NCBI GenBank assembly: GCA_021157525.1
Contig: JAGGWK010000037.1
Location: 98,867-144,891, forward strand
DNA from: Candidatus Cloacimonadota bacterium
Lineage (GTDB): Bacteria > Cloacimonadota > Cloacimonadia > Cloacimonadales > TCS61
Direction of reading: 5' to 3'
Length of the DNA: 46,025 bases
Shown here: positions 20,145 to 29,500 of the stretch, piece after piece
Layout of the letters: each line of letters begins with the position of its first letter
How positions within the stretch are numbered: the first letter of the stretch is position 1
Position numbers and translations under genes: made by a program
The notes under the pieces: generated by a model
What the model saw: the letters and a program-made list of their open reading frames with translations, nothing else
What the model was told of the DNA's origin: nothing
Database searches by the model: none

Positions 20145-21169
20145 AAACTCCGATACACGGCTTCGGTAGCTTCGGCGATTTTTGGCCAGATGCAGGTGTT
20201 CAGGACGTGCTGCTTAAGGGCGTCTTTACGCGGTGCATTCAGCGCCTTTTCTATCGCATTTTGGATGGATGCCACCGAGTCCGGTTCCGGATACCAGGCG
20301 TGAGTGCCAAAATATTCTCTGGTGCCGCCATAGGGTGTGATTACGATATTGGCGCCGGTGAGAGCGGCTTCCAACGCAGCCCTACCGGGGGTTTCGTAGC
20401 GGGTGGGTAATATAAAGGTGTGGCAGGCGGCATAGGCCGATGCAAAAAGCGGATCATCATGATCCAGCCACTCGATAAGGGTGATGTTTTTGCTTTTGCC
20501 GATGGCATCCCGACACCAGTCACCTTCTTCGTTGTGCAGGATGTCGCTGATTATCACCGCAGGGTGATCAAGGTTTTGCAATGCTTGTATAATTTTTTTG
20601 CCATTTTTGCGGTAGGGCCCCAGATGCCCAACATAGAGTACAAAATCCCGTAAACCATATTTTTGTGTAAAAAGTTCCGGTGTTGCCCGGGCAAAACGAT
20701 CCTCCACCCCATTGTAAATAGTGGTGATTTTTCGCCGGTCTATCCACAACCCGTCGGCCAATAAATTCCCTTCGGCTGCGGTGTTTGGCAGCACCCGATC
20801 GGCGCCGGCGCAGATTTGCCGAGTAAACTCATAATCCGAGTGGGATCGCTGAAAAATCGGCTTAAGAATCCGCTCCATCCGCTGATACATCCGTAACTTC
20901 CACGCCGGATGATTGGAGTAAAAAATGGGATTCACCACATAACGGGCTCCGTAGAGTTTCACATTGCGGGCGATGCCCCAAGTATCGATTCCGGCATTGA
21001 AAATATGCACGATATCGTCTTTTCCCAAGCGCAAATCGGTATCCCACATGTTAAAAAACGCTACATCCAGTCCCCGCTCCCGCAGCGCCCGATGGGTCTG
21101 CAGCAGTTTATAGGTGGGGCCGCCACGGTTCAGCATTATCGAGGGGTAACTAACTAAATAAATCTTCAT
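20141..21169 (-). CDS. Glycosyltransferase family 4/1
   Basis: MKIYLVSYPSIMLNRGGPTYKL...ALEAALTGANIVITPYGGTREYFG; internal Met at 21169 preferred over the ORF-track start 21277. Confidence 0.85.
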   Translation of the reverse strand: MKIYLVSYPSIMLNRGGPTYKLLQTHRALRERGLDVAFFNMWDTDLRLGKDDIVHIFNAGIDTWGIARNVKLYGARYVVNPIFYSNHPAWKLRMYQRMERILKPIFQRSHSDYEFTRQICAGADRVLPNTAAEGNLLADGLWIDRRKITTIYNGVEDRFARATPELFTQKYGLRDFVLYVGHLGPYRKNGKKIIQALQNLDHPAVIISDILHNEEGDWCRDAIGKSKNITLIEWLDHDDPLFASAYAACHTFILPTRYETPGRAALEAALTGANIVITPYGGTREYFGTHAWYPEPDSVASIQNAIEKALNAPRKDALKQHVLNTCIWPKIAEATEAVYRSL

Positions 21170-22688
21170 GATACCGTTTTCCTTTGCGAGATTCGTAATC
21201 GTACAGTGCATCGCGCCAGTGCCATTTTCTGGTACGGGCGAGGTCTTTTGGCCGGGTATTTTTTTGGCTGGATGCAAGGGACAGTGCGGTGATATCGTAG
21301 GTTCCGGCGGGCACTGTAGTGCTGCCTTTCGGCGTAGTCAGATGCATCCATACATCGGGATGAGAAGTGGAAAATTCCAGAATATTTTTGTGATACTCTA
21401 CCGGTAGCTTGGCAGCCAGACGCTGACGCCACCACTGAGCCCACTGGCTAAGGGTCATGTGCAGCAGATTGCGACGGGAGATGTCGTTAAACAGCGCATC
21501 AAAGACCTCTAAATGGCCGTGGTGCGGGTGATGATAAAAAATCTGCGGAAGTTGCAATGCTGCATTGTGCGCCACCACAGCAGTAAAATAGTGCACCATT
21601 TCGGAAGTGGAAAAATGAGACCGCCGCAACCGTCCCAGACTGATGGGATGGATGGGAAGCTGTAACACATCAGAAGGTGTGCCGCCAGATAATGGGAAAA
21701 AAGGAAGATCGTCATACCCCACGGCAAACTCGCCACTGTACCGAAACCCAGCTTCCCTCAGCACTTCGTCCAGAGCCGGATTCCACTCTCCAAAGGGTGC
21801 GGCAAATCCCTGAGGTTTGATACCGGCACGATTCATGGCGGCAAGGCCACGCCGGATATTCTGGCGGTTCCGCTCCACATCGTCAAACACCACATGACCG
21901 TGGCAGTGAAGGCCGATCTCCTGGTCATCCATGGTGGCATAGAGGTTTTTTACCCGCGCTTCATCGGCCACATCGATAAACCACGTGGCGCGGAGACGGT
22001 GCTTTTGTAACAGAGCCAACATCGCTTTGGCATCGGCGGCCGAACAAAAATCGGTATCAAGACGGAAGCAAAAAACGCTTCGGGCATCTCGGGGAAAAAA
22101 CCAGCGATGCACAAAGGGCAGATTTTGCCGATGAAACAGCCGTTCAAGCAGTCGGGAAACGACGATGCGCAACAGTCCTTTACTGACAGCGCAAAGTCGT
22201 TCGCTGGGCAACTCTGCTCGGGGGAACCACACTTTTTTTCGCCGCACATCATAGCGGGAAAGAAGGGTTTCCACATTCCATGGAATTATGGTCATGCAGC
22301 CAGGGCCGATGAGCTGTTCAAAAAGGGAGAGATTGGCATCCAGCGTTTTCAGTGTTTTATCTTTTGGGACGGCGATGGTATCGTAGATATCCAGTGGCGG
22401 CAAATCGCCAAAAAGCCCATTCTGTTGGGGAAGCGCCCAGGTGCACATGCGGGTAGATACCGGTTTTTCCATGATACATCTCCAGGCTGCGGCTTCGATG
22501 AGCACACTGCCGCCAGCGGCGCAAAAACTTTCCAACGCATCTTGAGAAATAAGGGAATCTTGATGGATAATCCATACCGGTGACAGGTGCGCAAGAGCTG
22601 CATCCTGCACAACAAAGGGTATTCCCTGCTGCTGCAAAAGCCCTTCCCATCCTGAACCGGGAGAGATGAGCCCCACCTGCAATCTCAT
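21150..22688 (-). CDS. Polysaccharide deacetylase (NodB-like) family protein
   Basis: CFRLDTDFCSAADAKAMLALLQKHRLRATWFIDV, EIGLHCHGHVVFDD, GFAAPFGEWN. Confidence 0.85.
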   Translation of the reverse strand: MRLQVGLISPGSGWEGLLQQQGIPFVVQDAALAHLSPVWIIHQDSLISQDALESFCAAGGSVLIEAAAWRCIMEKPVSTRMCTWALPQQNGLFGDLPPLDIYDTIAVPKDKTLKTLDANLSLFEQLIGPGCMTIIPWNVETLLSRYDVRRKKVWFPRAELPSERLCAVSKGLLRIVVSRLLERLFHRQNLPFVHRWFFPRDARSVFCFRLDTDFCSAADAKAMLALLQKHRLRATWFIDVADEARVKNLYATMDDQEIGLHCHGHVVFDDVERNRQNIRRGLAAMNRAGIKPQGFAAPFGEWNPALDEVLREAGFRYSGEFAVGYDDLPFFPLSGGTPSDVLQLPIHPISLGRLRRSHFSTSEMVHYFTAVVAHNAALQLPQIFYHHPHHGHLEVFDALFNDISRRNLLHMTLSQWAQWWRQRLAAKLPVEYHKNILEFSTSHPDVWMHLTTPKGSTTVPAGTYDITALSLASSQKNTRPKDLARTRKWHWRDALYDYESRKGKRYHEDLFS

Positions 22689-23674
22689 GACAAATCCTCA
22701 ATGGCAGCCACCAATTCCCGCTGTCTGCGCTGCAGACTGAACTGAGAAATATGGGTAATTTGCGCCGGATGCAGGGAACTGTCCAGGGCGTGAGAAATGG
22801 CATCCGCAGTTTGGGTGACGTCGTTATACGCCACCTCAAATCCAAAACTGCCACGGACTTCCGGCAAAGCGCCACGGTCGGTAGTTACCGGAATGCAGCC
22901 GCACAACATAGCTTCTGCCAGAGAGAGGCAAAAACTTTCCTGGGCCGAGAGCTGGACATATACCTGAGCTTTCCGATACCATTTCAGCAGCTCCTCCTGA
23001 GGAAGGAAATCGATGAATTCCACATTTTCTGTGGCCATGGCCCGCAGTTCGTCGATAGCATCATCGGGTTGCTTACCGATCATCACAAAGGGAACGTCGG
23101 GCATCTGCGCCGCCGTCAACACAAAGGTCTTCAGCCCTTTACAACTGAGGTTTGCCTGCTTCACGATGCCCACGGTGAGCACCAGTTTTTCTTTGGTACC
23201 AGAAGGGGTGAAACGGGAAATATCCACACCGTTGTAGATGCGTAGCAGGCGGCGGGGTGTGATAAAATTCATGATTTGGGCGTAACTGGATTGAGAGACC
23301 GCCAGCACCAGATCAGCACGGGACAGGGTGTAGCGAAGGCGAGGAATGAGGTGCGGGTGGAGCAAGCCGCCGTAATGGATTTCCGGCATGGAGACTACTT
23401 CGTAGCCCCCCACCACAACGATGGCTTTTTTGTGCAGAAGTCTGGCGTAGCGTACCGCCATCCAGGCACGAAAATCGGCAAACCAGCAAAAGACAACATC
23501 GTGGTGCAGTACCGCCCAAAAAATACGGAGGTTTTGGCGCCACAGATCCCACACACTTTTTCCAATGTCGGGCATCAGGAGGGGTGTAACGGGATACTCC
23601 TTTTGCAGGAGCGAGATGTCGTTCTTTACAAAGGACATCTGGTAGGCAGAAATAACGACGATGCTTTTTTTCAT
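22685..23674 (-). CDS. Glycosyltransferase family 4
   Basis: RLLRIYNGVDISRFTPSGTKEKLVLTVGIV...ESFCLSLAEAMLCGCIPVTTDRGALPEV; start MKKSIVVISAY at 23674. Confidence 0.86.
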   Translation of the reverse strand: MKKSIVVISAYQMSFVKNDISLLQKEYPVTPLLMPDIGKSVWDLWRQNLRIFWAVLHHDVVFCWFADFRAWMAVRYARLLHKKAIVVVGGYEVVSMPEIHYGGLLHPHLIPRLRYTLSRADLVLAVSQSSYAQIMNFITPRRLLRIYNGVDISRFTPSGTKEKLVLTVGIVKQANLSCKGLKTFVLTAAQMPDVPFVMIGKQPDDAIDELRAMATENVEFIDFLPQEELLKWYRKAQVYVQLSAQESFCLSLAEAMLCGCIPVTTDRGALPEVRGSFGFEVAYNDVTQTADAISHALDSSLHPAQITHISQFSLQRRQRELVAAIEDLS

Positions 23675-26121
23675 CGAATCAGCGCAATTTTTCCTTTGGC
23701 GATCTCGCCCTTTGGCGAGCCTACCACCCAATAATACATCCCGCTGCTACAGACTTTTCCGGCTTTGTTTGTGCCATCCCAGCTGAATTGCTGGTATTGG
23801 TCCTTATCCAGTACCACGATGAGGTCGCCGCTGATGTCGTAGATTTTGCATTGGGTTTTGTCTTTTGGCATGGAGATGGCGCCATGGTTTTCGATGCGCA
23901 GTACACCATCTTCGGTAGGTTTAAAGGGATTTGGAAAAGCGATGACATCGTAGAGTTTCGTTTCGGTATTTTGTTCTTCCGTGAGGCCTACCTGCACCGT
24001 GTTTAAGCCGTTTGGTGTACCGATGTACATCTCGCCGGTCACCGCATCATAGGCAAAAGATGTGATGATGTTTGAAAGCAGTGGCACCTTGGAGGTGTTG
24101 TAGTTTTCATAGGTATCTTTTTCCGGAGTGAAGATGGTAAAGCCATTTGATGCCGATCCCACCCACACCCGGTTAAAAGGATCAATCTGTAAAGCGCTGG
24201 GATTGGTGGGAACCGACCCGAAAAGCTTTTCCTGGCCAACCACGTAGAGGTATTCCGGGCTGCCTTCCTCGTAATACCAGCCATTATTCCACACCTGCTT
24301 TTTGATGTCTGTGCCATAGAGATGCCACATATCGGTTTGGAAATAGCGATTATAGCCATACATGTACAGGCCGGTGGAAGCAGCAATCCAGAGCTCTTCC
24401 CCATAGCCGGTCTGGCGGGATGTAATATCGTAAATCTCAGCGGATTTCAGATCGGTGAAAGGTGGTACAACCCAGTGAGTGCCGTCTTGAAGGGGAACCG
24501 AAGCATCGTCCCAGATACGAATGCCGTTGTATCTACAGCCCAGCACCGTGCGGGTGGGAGTGGTATACATTTGCAGCACATCGGTAAATTTATAATCGCC
24601 ATTGGGTTGGTAGAGCCTGAAGGTGGAAAGGTTTTCATAATCTTCATCCATCACAATCACCTTAGTTGCGTAATTGGCCATCAGTAAATCTCCGCTGTTT
24701 GACGTGGTAAAAGCTACACAGGCATTTGTTTCCATCGAGTCATTGGATGCAGAGTTTATGGTGAGCCAGGTGTTGGATGCGTCATTAAACACCGAAGCGC
24801 CGGCGCTCCAGGAGCCAAAGACTTTGTTGTTATTGGCGTCTATGTGGACGTCGTAGATGTTGTTGCTGACCAGTGGAGAATCTTCGGTACTGTAATTTTG
24901 CCACACATCGCCGTCGTAGCTAGAGACGCCTTTGGTGCCTTTGGGTGTAGTAGGCATGCCGGGGGCAGGCAAAAAACCGTTGGCAATCCACAGTCGGTTA
25001 TTCGCATCAAACTCCATATCCCGCACCAGATTAGCCTGGATGCAGTTTGGTTTGATGGCAAAGGCAAGTTCTTCGTCATCCAGGATGTATGCACCATCGC
25101 CCCAGGTAGAGACAAAGACACGATTCCCGAAGAAAGATATTTTCTTCACCTTCTGGCTTTCTATCAATTCCCCGGGTAACCAGCGAGTGAGGGAGCCTGA
25201 CTGGCTGTATTTTGCCAAAGCATATTGTCCCAGATTTTCCAGAGCCAGATTGGCTTCGATCCAGCTGCCATAACTGAACCACACATTTCCTTCTCCATCT
25301 ACAGCTATGGGGTAAATGGGATCCGTCTCGATAAGGTGAGAAATCTGCGGCGTTTGATAGATATCCTCGGCTAAAAAGATCCCTGCATCCGTGGCTAAAT
25401 AAACGAGGCCGCCATACACCGCTGCATCCTGAAAGGTATTTACACCGGCATCCGCCACCGTGATGGTGTGCCAGGCGTTTTGTGCGGAGAGTTGGCTGAG
25501 GTGAATAAACTGCACAGCCTCAGAGGTTTGCACAAAGAGATATTCATCGGCATTGATCAGCACCTTGGTTACCTTATTGGTCACCAGGCCATTATCCACA
25601 TCAAAGGTGGTTATCAGCAGAGGAAAAGGATACGCCGGATTGCTCTTAAACACGCTCACTCCACTGTTTGTGGCCACCACGGTCACACTGTCATTCAGCG
25701 CTATGCTGTTTACCCTGTTGCTGGGAAGTCCCACGGTGGTATTGAGGGGAATACGGGAGACACCATCCTGCAAGATGATAACACCTTTGCGTTCGGTGCC
25801 CAGAAAAAGGGTATTTTCCCGGCTGGCAATGGCGCGGATATTGGAGTCATCCAGTCCATTTCCTATGGTTAACACCGATTCGACAGATTGGGTTGTAGTC
25901 TCATAGCTATTATAACAAACAAGGCCGCCCCAAGTGCAACAGTAAATGGTAGAGCCATCCTGCAACGCATCGTACATGTGTGTGATGTTGGTATAGGATT
26001 TCCAGTTTTGCAGGGCAACTGCCTGAAGGCACAGGAACAGGGCAAAGGCAAGGGTGATGATTTTTTTCATGTTATCTCCTTTTGTTGAAGATTTTTGCAA
26101 AAAACAATGATAATAGTGCAA
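23671..26121 (-). CDS. Secreted beta-propeller protein with C-terminal FlgD-Ig/T9SS-like domain
   Basis: Signal peptide IITLAFALFLCLQAVAL; repeated propeller motifs (VRDMEFDANNRLWIANG etc.); C-term VIAFPNPFKPTEDG...CKIYDISGDLI...FSWDGTNKAGKVCSSGMYYWVV. Confidence 0.85.
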   Translation of the reverse strand: MHYYHCFLQKSSTKGDNMKKIITLAFALFLCLQAVALQNWKSYTNITHMYDALQDGSTIYCCTWGGLVCYNSYETTTQSVESVLTIGNGLDDSNIRAIASRENTLFLGTERKGVIILQDGVSRIPLNTTVGLPSNRVNSIALNDSVTVVATNSGVSVFKSNPAYPFPLLITTFDVDNGLVTNKVTKVLINADEYLFVQTSEAVQFIHLSQLSAQNAWHTITVADAGVNTFQDAAVYGGLVYLATDAGIFLAEDIYQTPQISHLIETDPIYPIAVDGEGNVWFSYGSWIEANLALENLGQYALAKYSQSGSLTRWLPGELIESQKVKKISFFGNRVFVSTWGDGAYILDDEELAFAIKPNCIQANLVRDMEFDANNRLWIANGFLPAPGMPTTPKGTKGVSSYDGDVWQNYSTEDSPLVSNNIYDVHIDANNNKVFGSWSAGASVFNDASNTWLTINSASNDSMETNACVAFTTSNSGDLLMANYATKVIVMDEDYENLSTFRLYQPNGDYKFTDVLQMYTTPTRTVLGCRYNGIRIWDDASVPLQDGTHWVVPPFTDLKSAEIYDITSRQTGYGEELWIAASTGLYMYGYNRYFQTDMWHLYGTDIKKQVWNNGWYYEEGSPEYLYVVGQEKLFGSVPTNPSALQIDPFNRVWVGSASNGFTIFTPEKDTYENYNTSKVPLLSNIITSFAYDAVTGEMYIGTPNGLNTVQVGLTEEQNTETKLYDVIAFPNPFKPTEDGVLRIENHGAISMPKDKTQCKIYDISGDLIVVLDKDQYQQFSWDGTNKAGKVCSSGMYYWVVGSPKGEIAKGKIALIR

Positions 26122-27112
26122 ACAAAAGCACCAGTAATATTACGAGTATTTGTTTTGATATGAATAGAAAGCCGACGGCGATAAGGCCGAAGAGCAGAGT
26201 GATAAAATAGCAGATCAGGACAATAGTGGACTGTGAGAAGCCAAAGTCCAGCATCCTGTGATGAATATGGAGTTTATCTGCTTGAAAGATATGTTTACCC
26301 GTGCGCACCCGGCGAAAGATAGCCAGTGCCGTGTCCGCCAATGGCAGCACCAGAGTGATGATAGGGATAAGCATGGTGATTGTTGTTACTCCTTTAAAAC
26401 TCTCATTTCCCAGCACCGAGAGTGCGGCAACATGAAAGCCCAGAAACAGACTCCCGGTATCACCCAAAAATATCTTGGCGGGGAAAAAGTTGAACTTCAA
26501 AAAAGCAACGGTACTGCCAAACATTACGGCGGCCAACAATGCCACTCCCTGGTTGTGGTAGAGAATTCCTACTGCCATCAGGGTGAGCATGACGATGGCG
26601 ATTATGCCGGATGCAAGACCGTCCAGTCCGTCGATGAGATTTACCGCATTCATCACCAGCAAAAACCAGCACAGGGTTACCGGAAAGGAGAGCCATCCCA
26701 AACTGATGCTTTCGCCGAAGGGATTGGTGAGCAATTGGATGCGCACCCCCAACAGATAGATGATGGTAATGATGATAACCTGCCAAAGCAGCTTATAGCG
26801 CGCGGTAAAAGCGGTTCTGTCGTCTAAAAATCCCAGCAGCAAAGTCGCTGCTCCGCCGATGATAAGAGCCCGCATTTCTATGGCGTAGGATTGATGGGCG
26901 AGCAAAATGATGAATTCCACCATCAGGGCCGGGATGGCTACAGAGAAGCCTCCTGCCAGAGGTGTTGCTTTGATATGAATTCCCCGAGGTTTGGGATTAT
27001 CAATCAATCCAAATCGCCGGGAAAACCGGATATTCAGGGGCGTAAGAAAAAGGGTGAGCGCTCCTCCCAGCAGGATGGCCAGAAGTGCGTTACCCATTAT
27101 AGAGCTGTTCAT
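26072..27112 (-). CDS. MraY/WecA-family undecaprenyl-phosphate glycosyl-1-phosphate transferase
   Basis: MNAVNLIDGLDGLASGI, FLGDTGSLFLGFHVA, HIHHRMLDFG. Confidence 0.92.
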   Translation of the reverse strand: MNSSIMGNALLAILLGGALTLFLTPLNIRFSRRFGLIDNPKPRGIHIKATPLAGGFSVAIPALMVEFIILLAHQSYAIEMRALIIGGAATLLLGFLDDRTAFTARYKLLWQVIIITIIYLLGVRIQLLTNPFGESISLGWLSFPVTLCWFLLVMNAVNLIDGLDGLASGIIAIVMLTLMAVGILYHNQGVALLAAVMFGSTVAFLKFNFFPAKIFLGDTGSLFLGFHVAALSVLGNESFKGVTTITMLIPIITLVLPLADTALAIFRRVRTGKHIFQADKLHIHHRMLDFGFSQSTIVLICYFITLLFGLIAVGFLFISKQILVILLVLLFALLSLFFAKIFNKRR

Positions 27113-28193
27113 AGCGTTCCACCATATTTTGAGGTGAGAATTGTGTTACCCGGGATTCTGCGGCAGATCCCATTTGCCTACGAAGTGAAGCGTCGTTGAT
27201 GAGAGTGAGCAATGCCTGTGCAAAGAGGTCTGGACGGCGGGGCGGAACCAGCAAACCGGTTTTATTGTGGATCACCACTTCCGGGATGCCTTCTACCCTG
27301 GTTGCTACCGAAGGTAATCCTACAAAACCCGCTTCGGCAAAGACAATGCCAAAGGCCTCGTAGATGGAGGTGAGACAAAAGATATCGCTCTCTGCCAAAA
27401 CCTCTGCCACCGATGGTAACCACCCGCACAACTCCACGCGATCCTGCATCCTGTGCAGAGCCACAAACTCCCGCATCCTGGGTAAATAGGTGCCATCTCC
27501 CACTATCTTCACCCGCACATTGACGGTCTGAGCCAGCACGATGCGCAAAGCGTAGAGAAAATCCATGGGAGACTTGGCCCGATCCAGCCTTCCTACGAAG
27601 ACCAACCGTACCTCATCATCATCACGCGTCTTCTTTTTTTGTAATCGGGAAAAGTCCGCAGAGTTGTAAATCGTCAGTTTTCCCCTTTTTGGTTTGAACC
27701 AGAAATACCGTAAATAGGTCTTGTTGACCGATACAATTGCGTCACAAAATAGTCCTGAAAACACCTCCAGCCCATAGTAGAGGGCTCGTTTATGAATCGG
27801 TTCGTAGGCGTGAAACGCGTGTCCCTGCAGAGTATGAATCACCCGTGGACATCCGGCAAGCCTGGCGGCGATGCGCCCGATCACACCCGGCTTGGATGAC
27901 TGGGTATGAACAATGTCAAAGTGCTCACGTTTCACCAATTGATAGATTTCTTTAAAGGCTGCGACGTCGTGTATCCCGATCTCCCGTTTGAGGTGAGATG
28001 AGGTAACCACGGTAACCCCAAGCTTTTGTGATTCAGTAATAAAGGATGTGGGAAGCTTATCTGCATCGGGTGCGCAAAGGAGCCAGAAATCGTATTTCCC
28101 CTGAAGATACTTAAAAATGTTTAAGCTGGTGAGCTGGACTCCCGACAATATCGGGAGCACCTGGATGTGCAGTACTTTCAGCTTTTTCGTCAT
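27090..28193 (-). CDS. Glycosyltransferase family 4
   Basis: FDIVHTQSSKPGVIGRIAARLAGCPRVIHTLQGHAFH...EAFGIVFAEAGFVGLPSVATRVEGIPEVV. Confidence 0.9.
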   Translation of the reverse strand: MTKKLKVLHIQVLPILSGVQLTSLNIFKYLQGKYDFWLLCAPDADKLPTSFITESQKLGVTVVTSSHLKREIGIHDVAAFKEIYQLVKREHFDIVHTQSSKPGVIGRIAARLAGCPRVIHTLQGHAFHAYEPIHKRALYYGLEVFSGLFCDAIVSVNKTYLRYFWFKPKRGKLTIYNSADFSRLQKKKTRDDDEVRLVFVGRLDRAKSPMDFLYALRIVLAQTVNVRVKIVGDGTYLPRMREFVALHRMQDRVELCGWLPSVAEVLAESDIFCLTSIYEAFGIVFAEAGFVGLPSVATRVEGIPEVVIHNKTGLLVPPRRPDLFAQALLTLINDASLRRQMGSAAESRVTQFSPQNMVERYEQLYNG

Positions 28194-29500
28194 TACGCTC
28201 CAGTCCTTATTTCATTACAAACTTCGGCTACTTTTTGAGCGATTCGATTTCTGTCAAATGTATTTCGGAAGGCAGGGATGCAGGTATGCTGCGCCAGGAC
28301 GCCGGTGCGGTGCATCTCTACCAGTTGCTTGACAGTTGCACTCCCCCGGTTCACATCATCGGAGGCCACGGCAAAACCCAGATTCCCTTCATTGATGAGT
28401 TTCGCCAGGTCGCCGCCTGCAGGACAAAAGGCCAATACTGGTCGATCTGCACCGATGTAATCGAAAATCTTTGCCGGTAAAATAACGCCGCTCTCGGCGG
28501 TATCATCGGGTAAAAACGCCAACAGCACATCAGAGGTTGCCATCATCTCCACCAGTTGGTGATAGGGCACTTTGGCCCGCTGCTCTATCTGCACATCCAG
28601 CTTTTTCATGAGGGATGCATAGTGCTGGATCAGGGTAGTGGCATTTCCACGGATGTTGCCGACAAAGCGGATGGTGATGGGGTAGCTCTCCCCCGCTTCC
28701 AGAATTGACTGAAACAGAATTTTGGGCGAGATGCGGGTGTAGATGCTGCCACAAAACGTCATCACCAGCCGATCTTCGGGTATTCGCTGCCGATGAGAGA
28801 AATCCGCCGGATCGAATCCATTGGTAATAGTGTGGAACTTCGGTGTCGATGAATATTGTTGCAAAAATGCGGTAGTTGAGGCTGTTACGCCGATAACGGC
28901 GGCGGCATCTTTTACCACACGCTTCTCCAGAGCTGTATTAATGTTCCGCACCAAGCGGCTCTGTTCATTGAGAGGATTGCCACTCCACAAATCCCGAAAA
29001 TCCAGGATATAGGGGACGCCGGTGATTTTGCTGAAGAGCCAGGTGGTGAGGGCGGTATGAAACACCCCACCAAGGGTGGTGAAAACGCAAGAAAACCGAT
29101 ATCGGCGATGAAGCTCCAGCGCCCGCCAGAGGGCGGCAGGCATCCAGCCAATTTTATCATCCAGGGGCAGGTATTTTTTCAGGTTCTTTACCAATCCCTC
29201 TTTTTGGGTAGTAATTTCCCTCAGGGAGTTTTCAGGTGACGATGCACTGCCAAATCGTTTTTTCAGCTTTTGCAGGGTAAACACGTCGAAGGTGGCGGTG
29301 CGTACCACATTCAGATCATCCGGGTAGAGGAGCGGATCCTGGCAAAAATAGTCATTTTGTTGAACCGTAAGAATGGTGGCATCCCAACCCCAGTTTGGCA
29401 GATAACGGGCCAGTTTTCCCACTCGCACAGCACCGGGAACATTTTGTGGCGGCGCAAAATAGGAGATGATAAGCAGCTTTTTATTCGGTTCTGCGGCCAT
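28193..29500 (-). CDS. Glycosyltransferase family 4 (WbuB-like)
   Basis: KKLLIISYFAPPQNVPGAVRVGKLARYLPNWGWDATILT; IGADRPVLAFCPAGGDLAKLI; internal Met start preferred. Confidence 0.85.
   Translation of the reverse strand: MAAEPNKKLLIISYFAPPQNVPGAVRVGKLARYLPNWGWDATILTVQQNDYFCQDPLLYPDDLNVVRTATFDVFTLQKLKKRFGSASSPENSLREITTQKEGLVKNLKKYLPLDDKIGWMPAALWRALELHRRYRFSCVFTTLGGVFHTALTTWLFSKITGVPYILDFRDLWSGNPLNEQSRLVRNINTALEKRVVKDAAAVIGVTASTTAFLQQYSSTPKFHTITNGFDPADFSHRQRIPEDRLVMTFCGSIYTRISPKILFQSILEAGESYPITIRFVGNIRGNATTLIQHYASLMKKLDVQIEQRAKVPYHQLVEMMATSDVLLAFLPDDTAESGVILPAKIFDYIGADRPVLAFCPAGGDLAKLINEGNLGFAVASDDVNRGSATVKQLVEMHRTGVLAQHTCIPAFRNTFDRNRIAQKVAEVCNEIRTGA

Noticed and set aside
26258-26827. 189-aa plus-strand ORF opposite the WecA/MraY-like gene
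   Set aside because: Antisense shadow of a hydrophobic coding region.
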